Shown piece by piece: positions 42,818 through 51,954 of a stretch of DNA of 64,000 bases. The position numbers and the translations under genes were made by a program. The notes under the pieces are model-generated. The model was not told where the DNA came from. It worked only from the letters and a program-made list of their open reading frames with translations, and did no database searches. Each line of letters starts with the position of its first letter. Position 1 is the first letter of the stretch. The DNA is taken from positions 177,240-241,239 of the forward strand of contig JABFRR010000007.1 in the NCBI GenBank assembly GCA_013141065.1. Reading direction: 5' to 3'. Origin of the DNA: Bacteriovoracaceae bacterium. GTDB taxonomy: Bacteria; Bdellovibrionota; Bacteriovoracia; Bacteriovoracales; Bacteriovoracaceae.

Positions 42818-43429
42818 GTGAGTATTAAAATCCTCGGTGGCTTTGCAAGAAGCCAACTTCTGTCTGTTCCAAAAGGTGATCTCGTAAGACCAACTTCTGT
42901 TATGTTAAGAAGAAGAATTTTTGATTTCTATCAAGACTTAGACGGAGTCAATTTTGTCGATCTATGTGCCGGTTCAGGTGCCATGGGTTTTGAAGCGTGG
43001 TCAAGGGGAGCCTCTCGGGTTTTTCTCAATGAAAACAATCGTCATGTTTTAAAAATGCTCGAAGAAAATCGTGAAAATCTTTTAGTGCGTAATCATCATA
43101 AAAAAACCGGTGAAATTCATTGTAGTTTTTTACCTGCTCAAAAATTTATTCATCAATTTAAAATGATTTATAGTGAATTTTCAGAAAAAGAAAAAGAGGA
43201 GACAATTCTCTTTTTAGATCCACCCTATTCAGAAAAAAATATTTATAAAGAAGTGATCGAATGTCTGCTGGATAAAGAATCCTGGTTTTTTGGTCAACTT
43301 TGGATTGAATCAGATCCCAAAAAAGGATTATCAAGTGAAGCTGTCTGTTCATTAGGCTTAAAGCCTGTAAAAATTTATGAACAAGGTGATAGCTATCTCT
43401 TGGTGACAAACTTTCCCCAACTGACTTAA
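42818..43429 (+). CDS. rsmD: 16S rRNA (guanine966-N2)-methyltransferase RsmD
   Basis: The 203-residue product starts with GTG and has the RsmD pattern: RPTSVMLRRRIFDFY near residue 25, SAM motif FVDLCAGSGAMGFEAWSRGA, and the catalytic LFLDPPYSEKNIY. RsmD methylates G966 of 16S rRNA during 30S assembly. It follows the acidic 178-residue protein and precedes an aminotransferase gene. Confidence 0.85.
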   Translation: MSIKILGGFARSQLLSVPKGDLVRPTSVMLRRRIFDFYQDLDGVNFVDLCAGSGAMGFEAWSRGASRVFLNENNRHVLKMLEENRENLLVRNHHKKTGEIHCSFLPAQKFIHQFKMIYSEFSEKEKEETILFLDPPYSEKNIYKEVIECLLDKESWFFGQLWIESDPKKGLSSEAVCSLGLKPVKIYEQGDSYLLVTNFPQLT

Positions 43430-43474
43430 ATTATGAAATAATTGTCGAGTGAATAATTTTTTCGAGGAATAAAT

Positions 43475-44707
43475 ATGGAGCTTAGTTCGCGAGTTAAGGG
43501 CATGGCAGAAAGTGTAACCTTAAAACTAAATTCAAAAGCAATGGAGTTAAGCGAAGCAGGCAAGCAAGTTTACAATCTAACTGCAGGTCAACTTCCTTTC
43601 AGACCTCCTCAAGATTTTATTGATGCCATCAGGCTAGAACTCGATTTTTTAAAATCATACCAATATAGTCCAGTCTCTGGTTTTGTGGATCTCAGAAAAA
43701 AAATCATTCGTCATGTTGAAGAATCTAGGGGAATTAATTTTCAAGCAAGTGAGCTTTTAGGTGAAGAATTTGATTGTGTAATTTCTAATGGTGCTAAACA
43801 TTCTATCTCCAACATTCTCGGTGCAATCATTAATCCGGGGGATGAAGTGATTATTATTTCACCTTATTGGATTTCATACCCCGAAATGATTAAATTCTGC
43901 CGTGGTGTTCCGGTGATTGTAAAATCATCAATCTTTGATGTATTCACACCGCCATTAAATGAAATTAAAAAGGCCATCTCTGAAAAAACTAAAGCCATAA
44001 TTATTAATAGCCCAAATAACCCTGCTGGAATTCATTATTCAGACGAATGGATGAGTGATTTTGCAGATCTGCTTGAGGAAAATCCGGATATCTGTGTTAT
44101 CAGTGATGAAATTTATTTTGAAGTTTGTTATTACGATCCTAAACCAACATATTTTTATCAAAAAAAACCAGAACTTTTAAAACGTACAATTATCGTTGAT
44201 GGAATATCAAAAGCCTTTGCTTCTACTGGACTTCGTATTGGTTATTGTGTTGGCCCAAAAAATATTTGTAAAGGAATAGAAAACCTTCAAGGTCAATTGA
44301 CGAGTTCTGCAAATTCATTGATTCAAAGAGCAATGATGAATTATAATTTTTCTGGATCAGTGCAATTTTTAACTCCGGTAAAAAACCATCTTCGAGATAA
44401 TGCGACAATCATTCGTGAAAAATTTAAAGAAAGAGACTTGATGAAGTGCTGGTATCAGCCAGTCTCAGCATTTTATTTTATGATTGATTTTACCCAGACT
44501 CCAGTATTTAAAAAATACCAACAGGATAAAAATGATACTACCGATTATGCAATGAAAATATGTGAAGACATGCTTAATTCTTTAGGGGTTGTGATTGTTC
44601 CTGGCACAGATTTTGGGATGGTCAATTCAGCTCGAATCAGTCTGGTGCTTCATAAAGAAGTTTTTTCAGAGGCCATTACCAAAATAGTTGATTTTCTTCA
44701 CAACTAA
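43475..44707 (+). CDS. Class I/II pyridoxal-phosphate aminotransferase
   Basis: The 410-residue product has the aspartate-aminotransferase fold: YSPVSGFVDLRKKI near the N-terminus, NSPNNPAG, SDEIYFE and the PLP-lysine site DGISKAFASTGLRIGYC. Substrate cannot be told: aspartate/aromatic aminotransferases and related enzymes share these motifs. It overlaps the PorV-like gene on the other strand by 4 bp. Confidence 0.88.
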   Translation: MELSSRVKGMAESVTLKLNSKAMELSEAGKQVYNLTAGQLPFRPPQDFIDAIRLELDFLKSYQYSPVSGFVDLRKKIIRHVEESRGINFQASELLGEEFDCVISNGAKHSISNILGAIINPGDEVIIISPYWISYPEMIKFCRGVPVIVKSSIFDVFTPPLNEIKKAISEKTKAIIINSPNNPAGIHYSDEWMSDFADLLEENPDICVISDEIYFEVCYYDPKPTYFYQKKPELLKRTIIVDGISKAFASTGLRIGYCVGPKNICKGIENLQGQLTSSANSLIQRAMMNYNFSGSVQFLTPVKNHLRDNATIIREKFKERDLMKCWYQPVSAFYFMIDFTQTPVFKKYQQDKNDTTDYAMKICEDMLNSLGVVIVPGTDFGMVNSARISLVLHKEVFSEAITKIVDFLHN

Positions 44708-45846
44708 AGATCGACTGAAAAATCGAAAAGACTCAAATACAACAGGGCCCGGTTAGCGACCTGTTCTTTATATTTGGAACCGACTTCTACTCCATAAAAA
44801 CCGGCAGTAATTTTAATAGGCCATAATTTTACGGTTGCCCCGTATGAAACATAACCCTCACTCCAACCAGCTAAAAAAGTCACAAAAGGCACGGAGAACT
44901 CAGCCCCAAAATGGGCTTTACGGCCAAAGTCGATTGCAGCAGTGAGCGGACGAAGATCGGCCGAAAGTGTATAATCAAATATTCCAAAATCTTGTTTGTA
45001 AGCGATTCCTGAATTCACCATCATGTCTTGTTTTGGAACACTCGATATTCCACTTGTTTTTTTAAATCGGGTGGACCCAATATCCATAATTGAAATCGCT
45101 GATGTAAAAGTTGAATGCCCCGATGAAACCGCATACTCTGCACCAAGATCAAAACCCCAAGCTTTACCAGCTGAATAGCCAAGAGAGTTCTTAATATCAC
45201 TGGCACTATTAGTCGACCCAGAATTTATCCTGCTTAATAGACCTGTTCCAAAAAGATCAAACTGGTTTTGGATTCCTTGTCGATTCATATGCTTCAGACT
45301 AGCACCTATTGAAAGTCGATTGCCTGCACTAGTTGTTTGTTTGGCCGTCTTTTTTTCAAAACTAGAAAAGGCTCCCTCTCCTATATTGTGAGCAAATCCA
45401 AAAACAAATCCACGGTCATAGCGATAATTAATATCCAACATAGGATGAGTGGTATTTCTTAGCATCAAACTAGTTTTTGAATCAGCAAAAAGAGTAAAAC
45501 CAAAAGGCCCCATTTTTAAAGTAGGAACAATTCCCGCTTGCAGATAAATAGGAAAATCCATAATTCGACCTGCAATTCCTTCGGCAGTCGACGGAAAATT
45601 TGTAAAACGATCCATTTCACTGAGAGCATCTGTGAGTCCCAAACTCGGACTTAAAAGCGTAAAACTAACACTCTTATTTTTCCCAAGTGCAGCCGGATTA
45701 TAAAATAAAGTGTATTCATCATCAGCAATAGCGGTGTAAGCATCTCCCATTAATAGCGCTCTTGGGCTACGAGAAATATATGAGACTTCAGCAGCAAATA
45801 ATTGAAGGCTAAAAGCTAATACGAAAATGAAAAAGCATTTAATCAT
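44704..45846 (-). CDS. Outer-membrane barrel protein, PorV/UPF0164-like
   Basis: The 380-residue product has a signal peptide (MIKCFFIFVLAFSLQLFAA) and the PorV/UPF0164-type start SYISRSPRALLMGDAYTAIADDEYTLFYNPAALG, then repeated amphipathic strands. The family forms outer-membrane barrels, some with roles in type IX secretion. No other T9SS gene is in the window, so that role is not supported. The start overlaps the lipoprotein gene stop by 4 bp. Confidence 0.72.
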   Translation of the reverse strand: MIKCFFIFVLAFSLQLFAAEVSYISRSPRALLMGDAYTAIADDEYTLFYNPAALGKNKSVSFTLLSPSLGLTDALSEMDRFTNFPSTAEGIAGRIMDFPIYLQAGIVPTLKMGPFGFTLFADSKTSLMLRNTTHPMLDINYRYDRGFVFGFAHNIGEGAFSSFEKKTAKQTTSAGNRLSIGASLKHMNRQGIQNQFDLFGTGLLSRINSGSTNSASDIKNSLGYSAGKAWGFDLGAEYAVSSGHSTFTSAISIMDIGSTRFKKTSGISSVPKQDMMVNSGIAYKQDFGIFDYTLSADLRPLTAAIDFGRKAHFGAEFSVPFVTFLAGWSEGYVSYGATVKLWPIKITAGFYGVEVGSKYKEQVANRALLYLSLFDFSVDL

Positions 45847-46829
45847 TGAAAGATTCCCTCAAACATTAATCCAAAATAAGATTCAATATTCGAAACACTT
45901 ACTTGAGTATTATCTTCACATACTGTCTGATTAAGTGTTGAGGCTACAGTTGCAGTTGTAGCATCAGCGGCAATTAAAGCTACCTTGGCAAGATTGAGGA
46001 CATTCAATGCCGCAAGTGCAGCTGCTTGTTGAGCAACGGGAATAACAGAAGTAATAACATCTGGTAATATGGCAAAAACACCATTGAGTAAAACAACTCC
46101 TTGGCAGAGTCGTGTTTTTCGAGTGGCCGCTGTGACTGCGCTTGCTAACTCTACGTGAGCGGCAGTATCATTAAGTATATTTGAGCAGGAATCAGTACCA
46201 GCTGCAACCGCAGTCTTAACATCCCCATCAGCATTTACATAGCTTGTAAAACAAGTATTACTTCTTACTCCACTTGCCTTTACTCCCGTTACACTACTGT
46301 CACCATAATGATACATATAGCGACCCAATTGCACCAAAACCATATAAAGCAATTGTGAATTGATATCAGCAGCTTCGGAACTTGAAAAATATCTTGCTCG
46401 CTCGGCAGAAGTAGGTTCTGTATTTGTCGAATCAATTCCTCCAGCATAAAGCAGAATATCTATGGCCTTTTGAAGGTCTTTAAATTTTTGATCATTTTGT
46501 AATGTAGTCGTTACAGTTGCGCTTGAAGTAGAATACAAAGTCGTTCCACCAAGAGGAGCAGGCACAACAGTTTTGGCAATATCACTAGTAAAAAAAGTTA
46601 ATGTTGAATAGCCTGCCTTGCAAGCATAAGCCGATGCCAAGGTTTTTAAATAGGGAGCATTATTATTGACTCTTCCGTTAGCTTCAAGGGCATCTATAGC
46701 AGTCTGACAATTCCCTTTGCTTAAAGCGATATTCGCCGTTAAAATTGCTTCAGCAGTCGCTTCATCAGTATTTTTTCCGCATGAAAGCAACATAAAGACT
46801 GTGGAGAAAAGTATAAGGTATTTGAGCAT
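45843..46829 (-). CDS. Lipoprotein of unknown function, paired with the PorV-like barrel
   Basis: The 328-residue product has a lipoprotein signal ending in LLSCGK. The mature part is helical, alanine-rich, and starts with a TPR-like stretch (AEAILTANIALSKGNCQTAIDALEANGR). It is directly upstream of and overlaps the barrel gene by 4 bp, so they probably work together at the outer membrane. No family is recognised. Confidence 0.7.
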   Translation of the reverse strand: MLKYLILFSTVFMLLSCGKNTDEATAEAILTANIALSKGNCQTAIDALEANGRVNNNAPYLKTLASAYACKAGYSTLTFFTSDIAKTVVPAPLGGTTLYSTSSATVTTTLQNDQKFKDLQKAIDILLYAGGIDSTNTEPTSAERARYFSSSEAADINSQLLYMVLVQLGRYMYHYGDSSVTGVKASGVRSNTCFTSYVNADGDVKTAVAAGTDSCSNILNDTAAHVELASAVTAATRKTRLCQGVVLLNGVFAILPDVITSVIPVAQQAAALAALNVLNLAKVALIAADATTATVASTLNQTVCEDNTQVSVSNIESYFGLMFEGIFQ

Positions 46830-46881
46830 AAAAATAATCCTCTTCAGTCAATTATGCCCATAGATTTTCATTGAGGGTACC

Positions 46882-46900
46882 GAGGGAAAAATCCCCCTAG
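46882..46900. promoter_or_regulatory. Motif shared with the clpP upstream region
   Basis: GAGGGAAAAATCCCCCTAG lies about 200 bp before the PhoH gene. An almost identical sequence is at 49409-49428, before clpP. It has a weak inverted repeat (GGGA/TCCC). The CCCCCTAG part recalls the -10 of heat-shock promoters; role unknown. Confidence 0.4.
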
Positions 46901-47101
46901 TGCGCTCTCATTTTGACTAATAGATCAAAAATGAAGACTATTTCGCTTAGAATTAGCATTAACTGGCTAACTCTCTTATTCTTTAAGTTTTTTCGACTTT
47001 TCTTTTGATATCTAATTCTCTACAATTTTACTATAGAGGCATCGAAACAATAATAATTACCTGAGTGTTTCGCTCTGTCGCTTTAATACACGGAGGTATT
47101 G

Positions 47102-48412
47102 TTGAAAAAGACTTTTGTACTGGATACTAACGTCCTGTTGTTTGACCCAAGTGCCTTTCGCAAGTTTGGTAAAAACACCGTCTTCATTCCTCTCATCGTA
47201 ATTGAAGAAATTGATCGTTTTAAAAAAGATCAAAATGAAAATGGAAGAAATGCTAGAAACTTTTCTCGCTTCATTGATGATTTAAGATCTCAAGGCTCCC
47301 TAGCTCAAGGTGTGACACTGGAGAGTGGAGGTAAGTTAATTATCTCTGTCGATTTATATGTAGACGCAAGAAATCTTCCAATTGATGTCACTATCAATGA
47401 TAACTTGATTCTTTCTTCAGCTTTAAGTTTAAAACATAAAGGTGATGATGTTCTTTTAGTCACCAAAGACATCAATCTACGATTAAAAGCAGACATTTTA
47501 GGAATTCCTGCAGACGACTACGGACAAGTCGATGTCACACTAGAAGAACTTTACAGTGGACAGAGAATTCATGAAATATCAGGAGAAAGATTAAAAGAAT
47601 ATGAAGCCAATCGCTTTTTACCTTTTGATGAAGATGAGCAAATGGGTGTTTTTGCCAATGAATATTTTATTTTGCAAGAATTCCATAATCCAAGAAGAAG
47701 ACTGCTCGGTCGCTTTCACTTAGGGAAAAAAGGAATCGTTCCGCTTATCTCACTTCGTGAAGGTATCTGGGGAATTTATCCCAAAAATATTGAACAACAA
47801 TTCGCTCTAGACGCTCTTTTAAATGATGAGATTGCTCTGGTTTCATTGGTGGGTAAAGCGGGTACAGGTAAAACGCTTTTAGCCATTGCTGCTGGATTAG
47901 AAAAGGCCATCGTTCAGGGAAAATACTCGAGACTTTTAGTCTCTCGTCCAATTCAACCGATGGGACGAGATCTTGGATTTTTACCAGGGGATGTCAATGA
48001 AAAGCTAGCTCCATGGATGCAGCCAATCTTCGACAATATGGATTTTCTTTTTAACCAAAACAGAAAACAAGCTGGGACATCTTACGAAGAGCTAATCAAT
48101 CAAGGTATGTTACATGTTGAACCTCTAACATATATTCGAGGTCGATCTATTCCCGGCCAATACTTAATAGTGGATGAAGCACAAAACCTTTCACCTCATG
48201 AAGTGAAAACAATTGTCACTAGGGCCGGAGAAGGCACGAAGATCGTTTTAACTGGGGATTGCCAGCAGATTGATAGTCCATACCTAGATGAGACAAATAA
48301 CGGCCTTGCATACGTTGTAGAGCGTTTAAAAACGGAAGAAATTATTGCTCATACAACCTTGAAGGTCGGTGAGCGCTCACCACTTTCAGAAGTAGCTTCG
48401 AAACTTTTATAA
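47102..48412 (+). CDS. phoH: PhoH-family ATPase with N-terminal PIN domain
   Basis: GGAGG at 47092-47096 favours the TTG at 47102 (436 residues) over the TTG at 47099. The N-terminal PIN domain has LDTNVLLFDPSAF and the acidic INDNLILSSAL. The C-terminal PhoH domain has Walker A GKAGTGKTLLAIAAG and Walker B IVDEAQNLSPHE. PIN-PhoH (PhoH2) proteins act as ATP-dependent RNA helicase/ribonuclease. It heads a short run with the PilZ gene 11 bp downstream. Confidence 0.88.
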   Translation: MKKTFVLDTNVLLFDPSAFRKFGKNTVFIPLIVIEEIDRFKKDQNENGRNARNFSRFIDDLRSQGSLAQGVTLESGGKLIISVDLYVDARNLPIDVTINDNLILSSALSLKHKGDDVLLVTKDINLRLKADILGIPADDYGQVDVTLEELYSGQRIHEISGERLKEYEANRFLPFDEDEQMGVFANEYFILQEFHNPRRRLLGRFHLGKKGIVPLISLREGIWGIYPKNIEQQFALDALLNDEIALVSLVGKAGTGKTLLAIAAGLEKAIVQGKYSRLLVSRPIQPMGRDLGFLPGDVNEKLAPWMQPIFDNMDFLFNQNRKQAGTSYEELINQGMLHVEPLTYIRGRSIPGQYLIVDEAQNLSPHEVKTIVTRAGEGTKIVLTGDCQQIDSPYLDETNNGLAYVVERLKTEEIIAHTTLKVGERSPLSEVASKLL

Positions 48413-48423
48413 CGAAGGTTAGT

Positions 48424-48993
48424 ATGTCTGATTTTAGGCTACAAAGAAAATTTACTCGTGCTCCCCTTAAGTCACAAGCATTGTATGTTGATGGGGAGCA
48501 TGTTTTTAAGGCCAAGGTTTTAAATCTATCAGAGGGAGGGATTCTTCTTTCTGAATTACCACATTTTCCCGAAACAAAAATTTTACCGATTGCAGTTAGC
48601 CTTATTCACTATCCTCGTTTTGCGGGTATGGTTCATGATGAACTCAAACAACTTTCAGTCGACGATTTTGAAAGATCCATCGTTAAGACGACCGTGCACA
48701 TCATGAGAAATTATGAAAACCAAAGTAATGTAGATAAGGTTTTTATTAATTATATTGGTTGTGAGTTTTATAAACCAAGCCCAGAATTTAAGTTGGCAAT
48801 CTTTGACTATGTAGATGTGTTTTCTAAAAATACTATTTATCTTTTGAGTTTATTTGAGTCTCTCGGCAATCGTGCTGAACAACTTGAAACTCTCAGAACG
48901 GTAGCCCACCTGCTGGGCTACGACCGTCGTATGAAAGTTCCATTATTGCGTGCAAAAGTCTTGCATGATTATCAAAGCCTAGAAAGTATTTAA
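48424..48993 (+). CDS. PilZ-domain cyclic-di-GMP-binding protein
   Basis: The 189-residue product opens with RKFTRAPLKSQALYVDG (the R-x3-R of PilZ) and then KVLNLSEGGILLSE (the D/N-x-S-x-x-G motif), both needed for cyclic-di-GMP binding. The C-terminal 100 residues are helical and unassigned. It likely couples cyclic-di-GMP level to a partner protein. It follows phoH by 11 bp. Confidence 0.8.
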   Translation: MSDFRLQRKFTRAPLKSQALYVDGEHVFKAKVLNLSEGGILLSELPHFPETKILPIAVSLIHYPRFAGMVHDELKQLSVDDFERSIVKTTVHIMRNYENQSNVDKVFINYIGCEFYKPSPEFKLAIFDYVDVFSKNTIYLLSLFESLGNRAEQLETLRTVAHLLGYDRRMKVPLLRAKVLHDYQSLESI

Positions 48994-49007
48994 ATTGGTA
49001 TTGAGAA

Positions 49008-49298
49008 TTAATGAAGTTTATCTTCGATTTGTTTTTTTAGGTCTTTAACCGATTCAGCTAAATTTTTAGATTCTTTTTCAAGTCTAGAAGTAAACTCGTT
49101 CATCATGAGTTTTGTCTTAGAAAAAAGATCGTCCATTTCATCACTTTTTTTAATTTGATTCATAAGACTATCAGATTCATTCATAAGATCGTTAAAACTT
49201 AAAACTTTTAAGTAATCTGAAAAATTAGATTCTTTTTTGTGATTTTTCCAGTCATCTAGGCTTACTAGATTTTCGCCATCTATATTCATTTTTTCCAT
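49008..49298 (-). CDS. Small coiled-coil protein of unknown function
   Basis: The 96-residue product is charged and mostly helical, with a predicted coiled coil in the last 50 residues (ending LAESVKDLKKQIEDKL). No signal peptide or membrane segment is seen. It is convergent with the PilZ gene, 14 bp away, and divergent from clpP. No family is recognised. Confidence 0.55.
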   Translation of the reverse strand: MEKMNIDGENLVSLDDWKNHKKESNFSDYLKVLSFNDLMNESDSLMNQIKKSDEMDDLFSKTKLMMNEFTSRLEKESKNLAESVKDLKKQIEDKLH

Positions 49299-49386
49299 CC
49301 CCCAAAGTTTTCAGCGTTATCCTCTTTCGGATGCATTATTTCAATACTAATTTCGATTACTGAAGAAATTACAAAGATTCTGATAT

Positions 49387-49405
49387 CTCGATAAAAATCA
49401 TCGAG
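49387..49405. promoter_or_regulatory. Inverted repeat CTCGAT-N7-ATCGAG upstream of clpP
   Basis: Perfect 6-bp arms with a 7-bp spacer lie about 175 bp before the clpP start, just before the motif shared with the phoH region. Possibly a regulator site; not assigned. Confidence 0.35.
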
Positions 49406-49408
49406 TTT

Positions 49409-49428
49409 AGGGAAATAATCCCCCCTAG
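49409..49428. promoter_or_regulatory. Motif shared with the phoH upstream region
   Basis: AGGGAAATAATCCCCCCTAG matches the sequence at 46882-46900. A TTGACC (49431-49436) follows at once, so a promoter may start just downstream. Confidence 0.4.
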
Positions 49429-49578
49429 AATTGACCAAAAAAATAAGAATAATAATAACTTAGACAGTCTTGCTTTTTCTTCATTGTTGGCCTTAAATCG
49501 TTAAAGATTATCTACTTAAAAGCCGATAAATGAAAAAATGCATAAATATCACTAACAAAAAAGTTATGGAGTAATAAC

Positions 49579-50199
49579 ATGGATCCTAAAGCCTACATTC
49601 CCAATCCTATCGTCATTGAACAAACTGCGAGAGGCGAAAGACAATATGATATTTATTCGAGACTGCTTCTTGATAGAATTGTTTTTTTAGGAACCGAAGT
49701 TAATGATACTGTGGCAAATCTATTAATTGCTCAGATGTTATTTTTAGAACAATCCGATGCAGATGCACCAATCCATTTTTACATTAATAGCCCAGGCGGT
49801 TCTGTTTATGCAGGCCTTGGTATATACGATATCATGCAACACATTTCTTGCCCCGTGTACACGTACTGCGTAGGTATGGCAGCATCAATGGGTTCCCTTC
49901 TTTTAACTGCCGGAGCGGCAGGTTTTAGGCACTCTATGCCTCATTCGCGGATCATGATTCACCAACCACTTGGTGGAGCGAGAGGGCAGGCTTCAGATAT
50001 TCAGATCCAGGCCAATGAAATTCAGGATCTCAAAAAACAACTCAATGGAATTTATGTCAGGCATTCAAGTTCAGGTATGACCATGGAGCGTATTGAAAAA
50101 GAGACTGATAGAGATAACTATCTCAGTCCACACAAAGCGATTGAGCTTGGTTTGATCGATGTTGTGATTGATAAAAGTGCAAGAAAGTTAAAGAAGTAA
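49579..50199 (+). CDS. clpP: ATP-dependent Clp protease proteolytic subunit ClpP
   Basis: The 206-residue product has the serine-protease triad: S103 in GMAASMGS, H128 in RIMIHQP, and D179 in [23 protein letters not shown] is conserved. ClpP forms a double-heptamer proteolytic chamber fed by ClpX or ClpA. It precedes clpX by 50 bp, and clpX precedes lon, the usual order. Confidence 0.95.
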   Translation: MDPKAYIPNPIVIEQTARGERQYDIYSRLLLDRIVFLGTEVNDTVANLLIAQMLFLEQSDADAPIHFYINSPGGSVYAGLGIYDIMQHISCPVYTYCVGMAASMGSLLLTAGAAGFRHSMPHSRIMIHQPLGGARGQASDIQIQANEIQDLKKQLNGIYVRHSSSGMTMERIEKETDRDNYLSPHKAIELGLIDVVIDKSARKLKK

Positions 50200-50249
50200 G
50201 ATTTTAAAAAACTAACGACAATTCCAGCGACCAGCGAAGGAAAATTAAG

Positions 50250-51566
50250 ATGACGAAAGAAAAAGCGAATTTTGGTAGTGCTCTCCATTGCAATTTTTGT
50301 GGGAAATCTCAAAAGGAAGTTAAAAAATTAATCGCCGGCCCTGGTTGCTACATTTGTGATGAGTGTATCGAACTTTGTAACGATATTATTTTTGAAGATT
50401 CTCAAAAAAGTAATGCGAAAGCAGTTGTAGACAATGTTCCTAAACCGCATGAAATAAAAGCACACTTAGATAATTATGTTATCGGACAAGATCGTGCCAA
50501 AAAAATTATTTCAGTTGCAGTTCACAATCACTACAAAAGAATTGCTCACAAAGCAGGGGATTCTAGAAAGGGTGACTCAGTAGAACTAGCTAAATCAAAT
50601 ATTCTTTTAGCGGGGCCAACTGGTTCAGGTAAAACTTTGATTGCTCAAAGCTTAGCTAAATTTTTAAATGTTCCTTTTGCCATTGCGGATGCAACGTCAT
50701 TAACAGAAGCTGGTTATGTAGGTGAGGACGTTGAAAATATTATTTTAAACCTCCTTCAAAATTGTGATTTTGATGTTGAACGTGCTCAAAGAGGAATCGT
50801 CTATATCGATGAGATCGATAAAATTGCGAGAAAATCTGAAAACCCATCAATCACTAGAGATGTTTCAGGTGAGGGTGTTCAGCAAGCACTTTTAAAGATT
50901 GTAGAAGGCACGATTGCATCTGTCCCTCCCAAAGGCGGACGTAAGCATCCTCAACAGGAATTTATTCAAGTAGACACTAAAAATATTCTTTTTATTTGTG
51001 CTGGTGCTTTTGTTGGCCTTGATAAAATAATTGAAAAAAGAATGACTAAAAGACCGATGGGTCTAATTTCCGAAAAATCAGAAACAGAGCAATCAGTTAT
51101 TGAAAAATTAGGTGGAATTGAGCCTGAGGATTTATCAAAATTTGGACTTATTCCAGAGTTCATTGGACGACTTCCAGTCAATGCCATGTTAACTGAGCTT
51201 GATGAAGCAGCTTTAGTTTCGATTTTAACAGAACCAAAAAATGCTCTCACTAAACAGTACGCAAAACTGTTTGAGTATGAAGGAATTGAATTAGAGTTCG
51301 AAAAGGAAGCTCTTCAAGAAGTAGCTAGACAAGCTCTAGCAAGACGAACTGGAGCACGTGGACTTAGAGCAATTTTAGAGCAATCGATGCTTGATGTGAT
51401 GTATGATGTTCCGGCGAATGAAAAAGTTTGTAAAGTCATTGTGACAGTTGAATCAGTGACTGGTAGAGGAACTCCAAAAGTTATTGAAGGACCAAGAAAA
51501 GTAGCAGCTACGGCTTCAGGAGCGACATCTACAGTGGCTTCAAAAAAGAGTGTAGAGTCAGCATAA
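50250..51566 (+). CDS. clpX: ATP-dependent Clp protease unfoldase ClpX
   Basis: The 438-residue product has the N-terminal zinc-binding domain (CNFCGKSQ, then [11 protein letters not shown]), Walker [11 protein letters not shown] and Walker [12 protein letters not shown]. ClpX unfolds tagged proteins and feeds them to ClpP. The C-terminus carries a longer than usual alanine/threonine tail (about 20 residues, [19 protein letters not shown]). A strong terminator follows. Confidence 0.95.
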   Translation: MTKEKANFGSALHCNFCGKSQKEVKKLIAGPGCYICDECIELCNDIIFEDSQKSNAKAVVDNVPKPHEIKAHLDNYVIGQDRAKKIISVAVHNHYKRIAHKAGDSRKGDSVELAKSNILLAGPTGSGKTLIAQSLAKFLNVPFAIADATSLTEAGYVGEDVENIILNLLQNCDFDVERAQRGIVYIDEIDKIARKSENPSITRDVSGEGVQQALLKIVEGTIASVPPKGGRKHPQQEFIQVDTKNILFICAGAFVGLDKIIEKRMTKRPMGLISEKSETEQSVIEKLGGIEPEDLSKFGLIPEFIGRLPVNAMLTELDEAALVSILTEPKNALTKQYAKLFEYEGIELEFEKEALQEVARQALARRTGARGLRAILEQSMLDVMYDVPANEKVCKVIVTVESVTGRGTPKVIEGPRKVAATASGATSTVASKKSVESA

Positions 51567-51591
51567 AATTTATTAGAATTTAATAGATAAT

Positions 51592-51623
51592 AAAAAAAAC
51601 CACTCTTTAGAGTGGTTTTTTTT
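51592..51623 (+). terminator. Intrinsic terminator of clpX
   Basis: A perfect CCACTC/GAGTGG stem (51600-51605, 51610-51615, TTTA loop) is flanked by eight A on the left and eight T on the right, a textbook Rho-independent terminator that would also work on the other strand. Confidence 0.88.
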
Positions 51624-51687
51624 ATTATTTTTGGCAGCAAAAATCTTTTACTCAGATATTAGAAATGGGTAATGCATGAATTTTTTT

Positions 51688-51711
51688 CAACTTACACTTT
51701 CTTACAAGTTG
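51688..51711. promoter_or_regulatory. Inverted repeat CAACTT-N12-AAGTTG upstream of lon
   Basis: Perfect 6-bp arms are separated by 12 bp and followed immediately by CCCCTATAT, which resembles the -10 of heat-shock sigma promoters. It lies about 245 bp before the lon start and is a candidate regulator site for a heat-inducible protease gene. Confidence 0.4.
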
Positions 51712-51954
51712 CCCCTATATCATGTGCCTTTAAAATCCTATGAGTTAGGTCTTAAAGATACTTGAACAAACACTAAAATTAGCTAGTAGGTGTTTGTTTA
51801 TGTGAGATTAAAAGCAATAACTGCCCTATCTTTTATTTTGCAAAAGAATCGAATTTTATGTCATCATTTTATTAGACCCTTCGAATCCTCTTTGGGAAGT
51901 CAAGAAGTGACACCTAGGGATTTGAAAGAAGTAACAAATAGTGCAGGAGGTACT

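Larger units (their letters stand above)
51567..51954. other. Intergenic region between clpX and lon
   Basis: This 388-bp gap holds the clpX terminator (51592-51623), the inverted repeat at 51688-51711 followed by CCCCTATAT (51712-51720), and the lon leader with a strong ribosome site (AGGAGG). A longer lon reading frame opens at 51790 but has no ribosome site. No other gene is seen. Confidence 0.6.

Noticed and set aside
44704..45846. A type IX secretion system based on the PorV-like protein
   Set aside because: Only the barrel is found; no other T9SS component is in the window.
51790..51954. 55-codon N-terminal extension of Lon
   Set aside because: No ribosome site is present at 51790, while AGGAGG sits before the ATG at 51955, which gives a normal Lon length and N-terminus.
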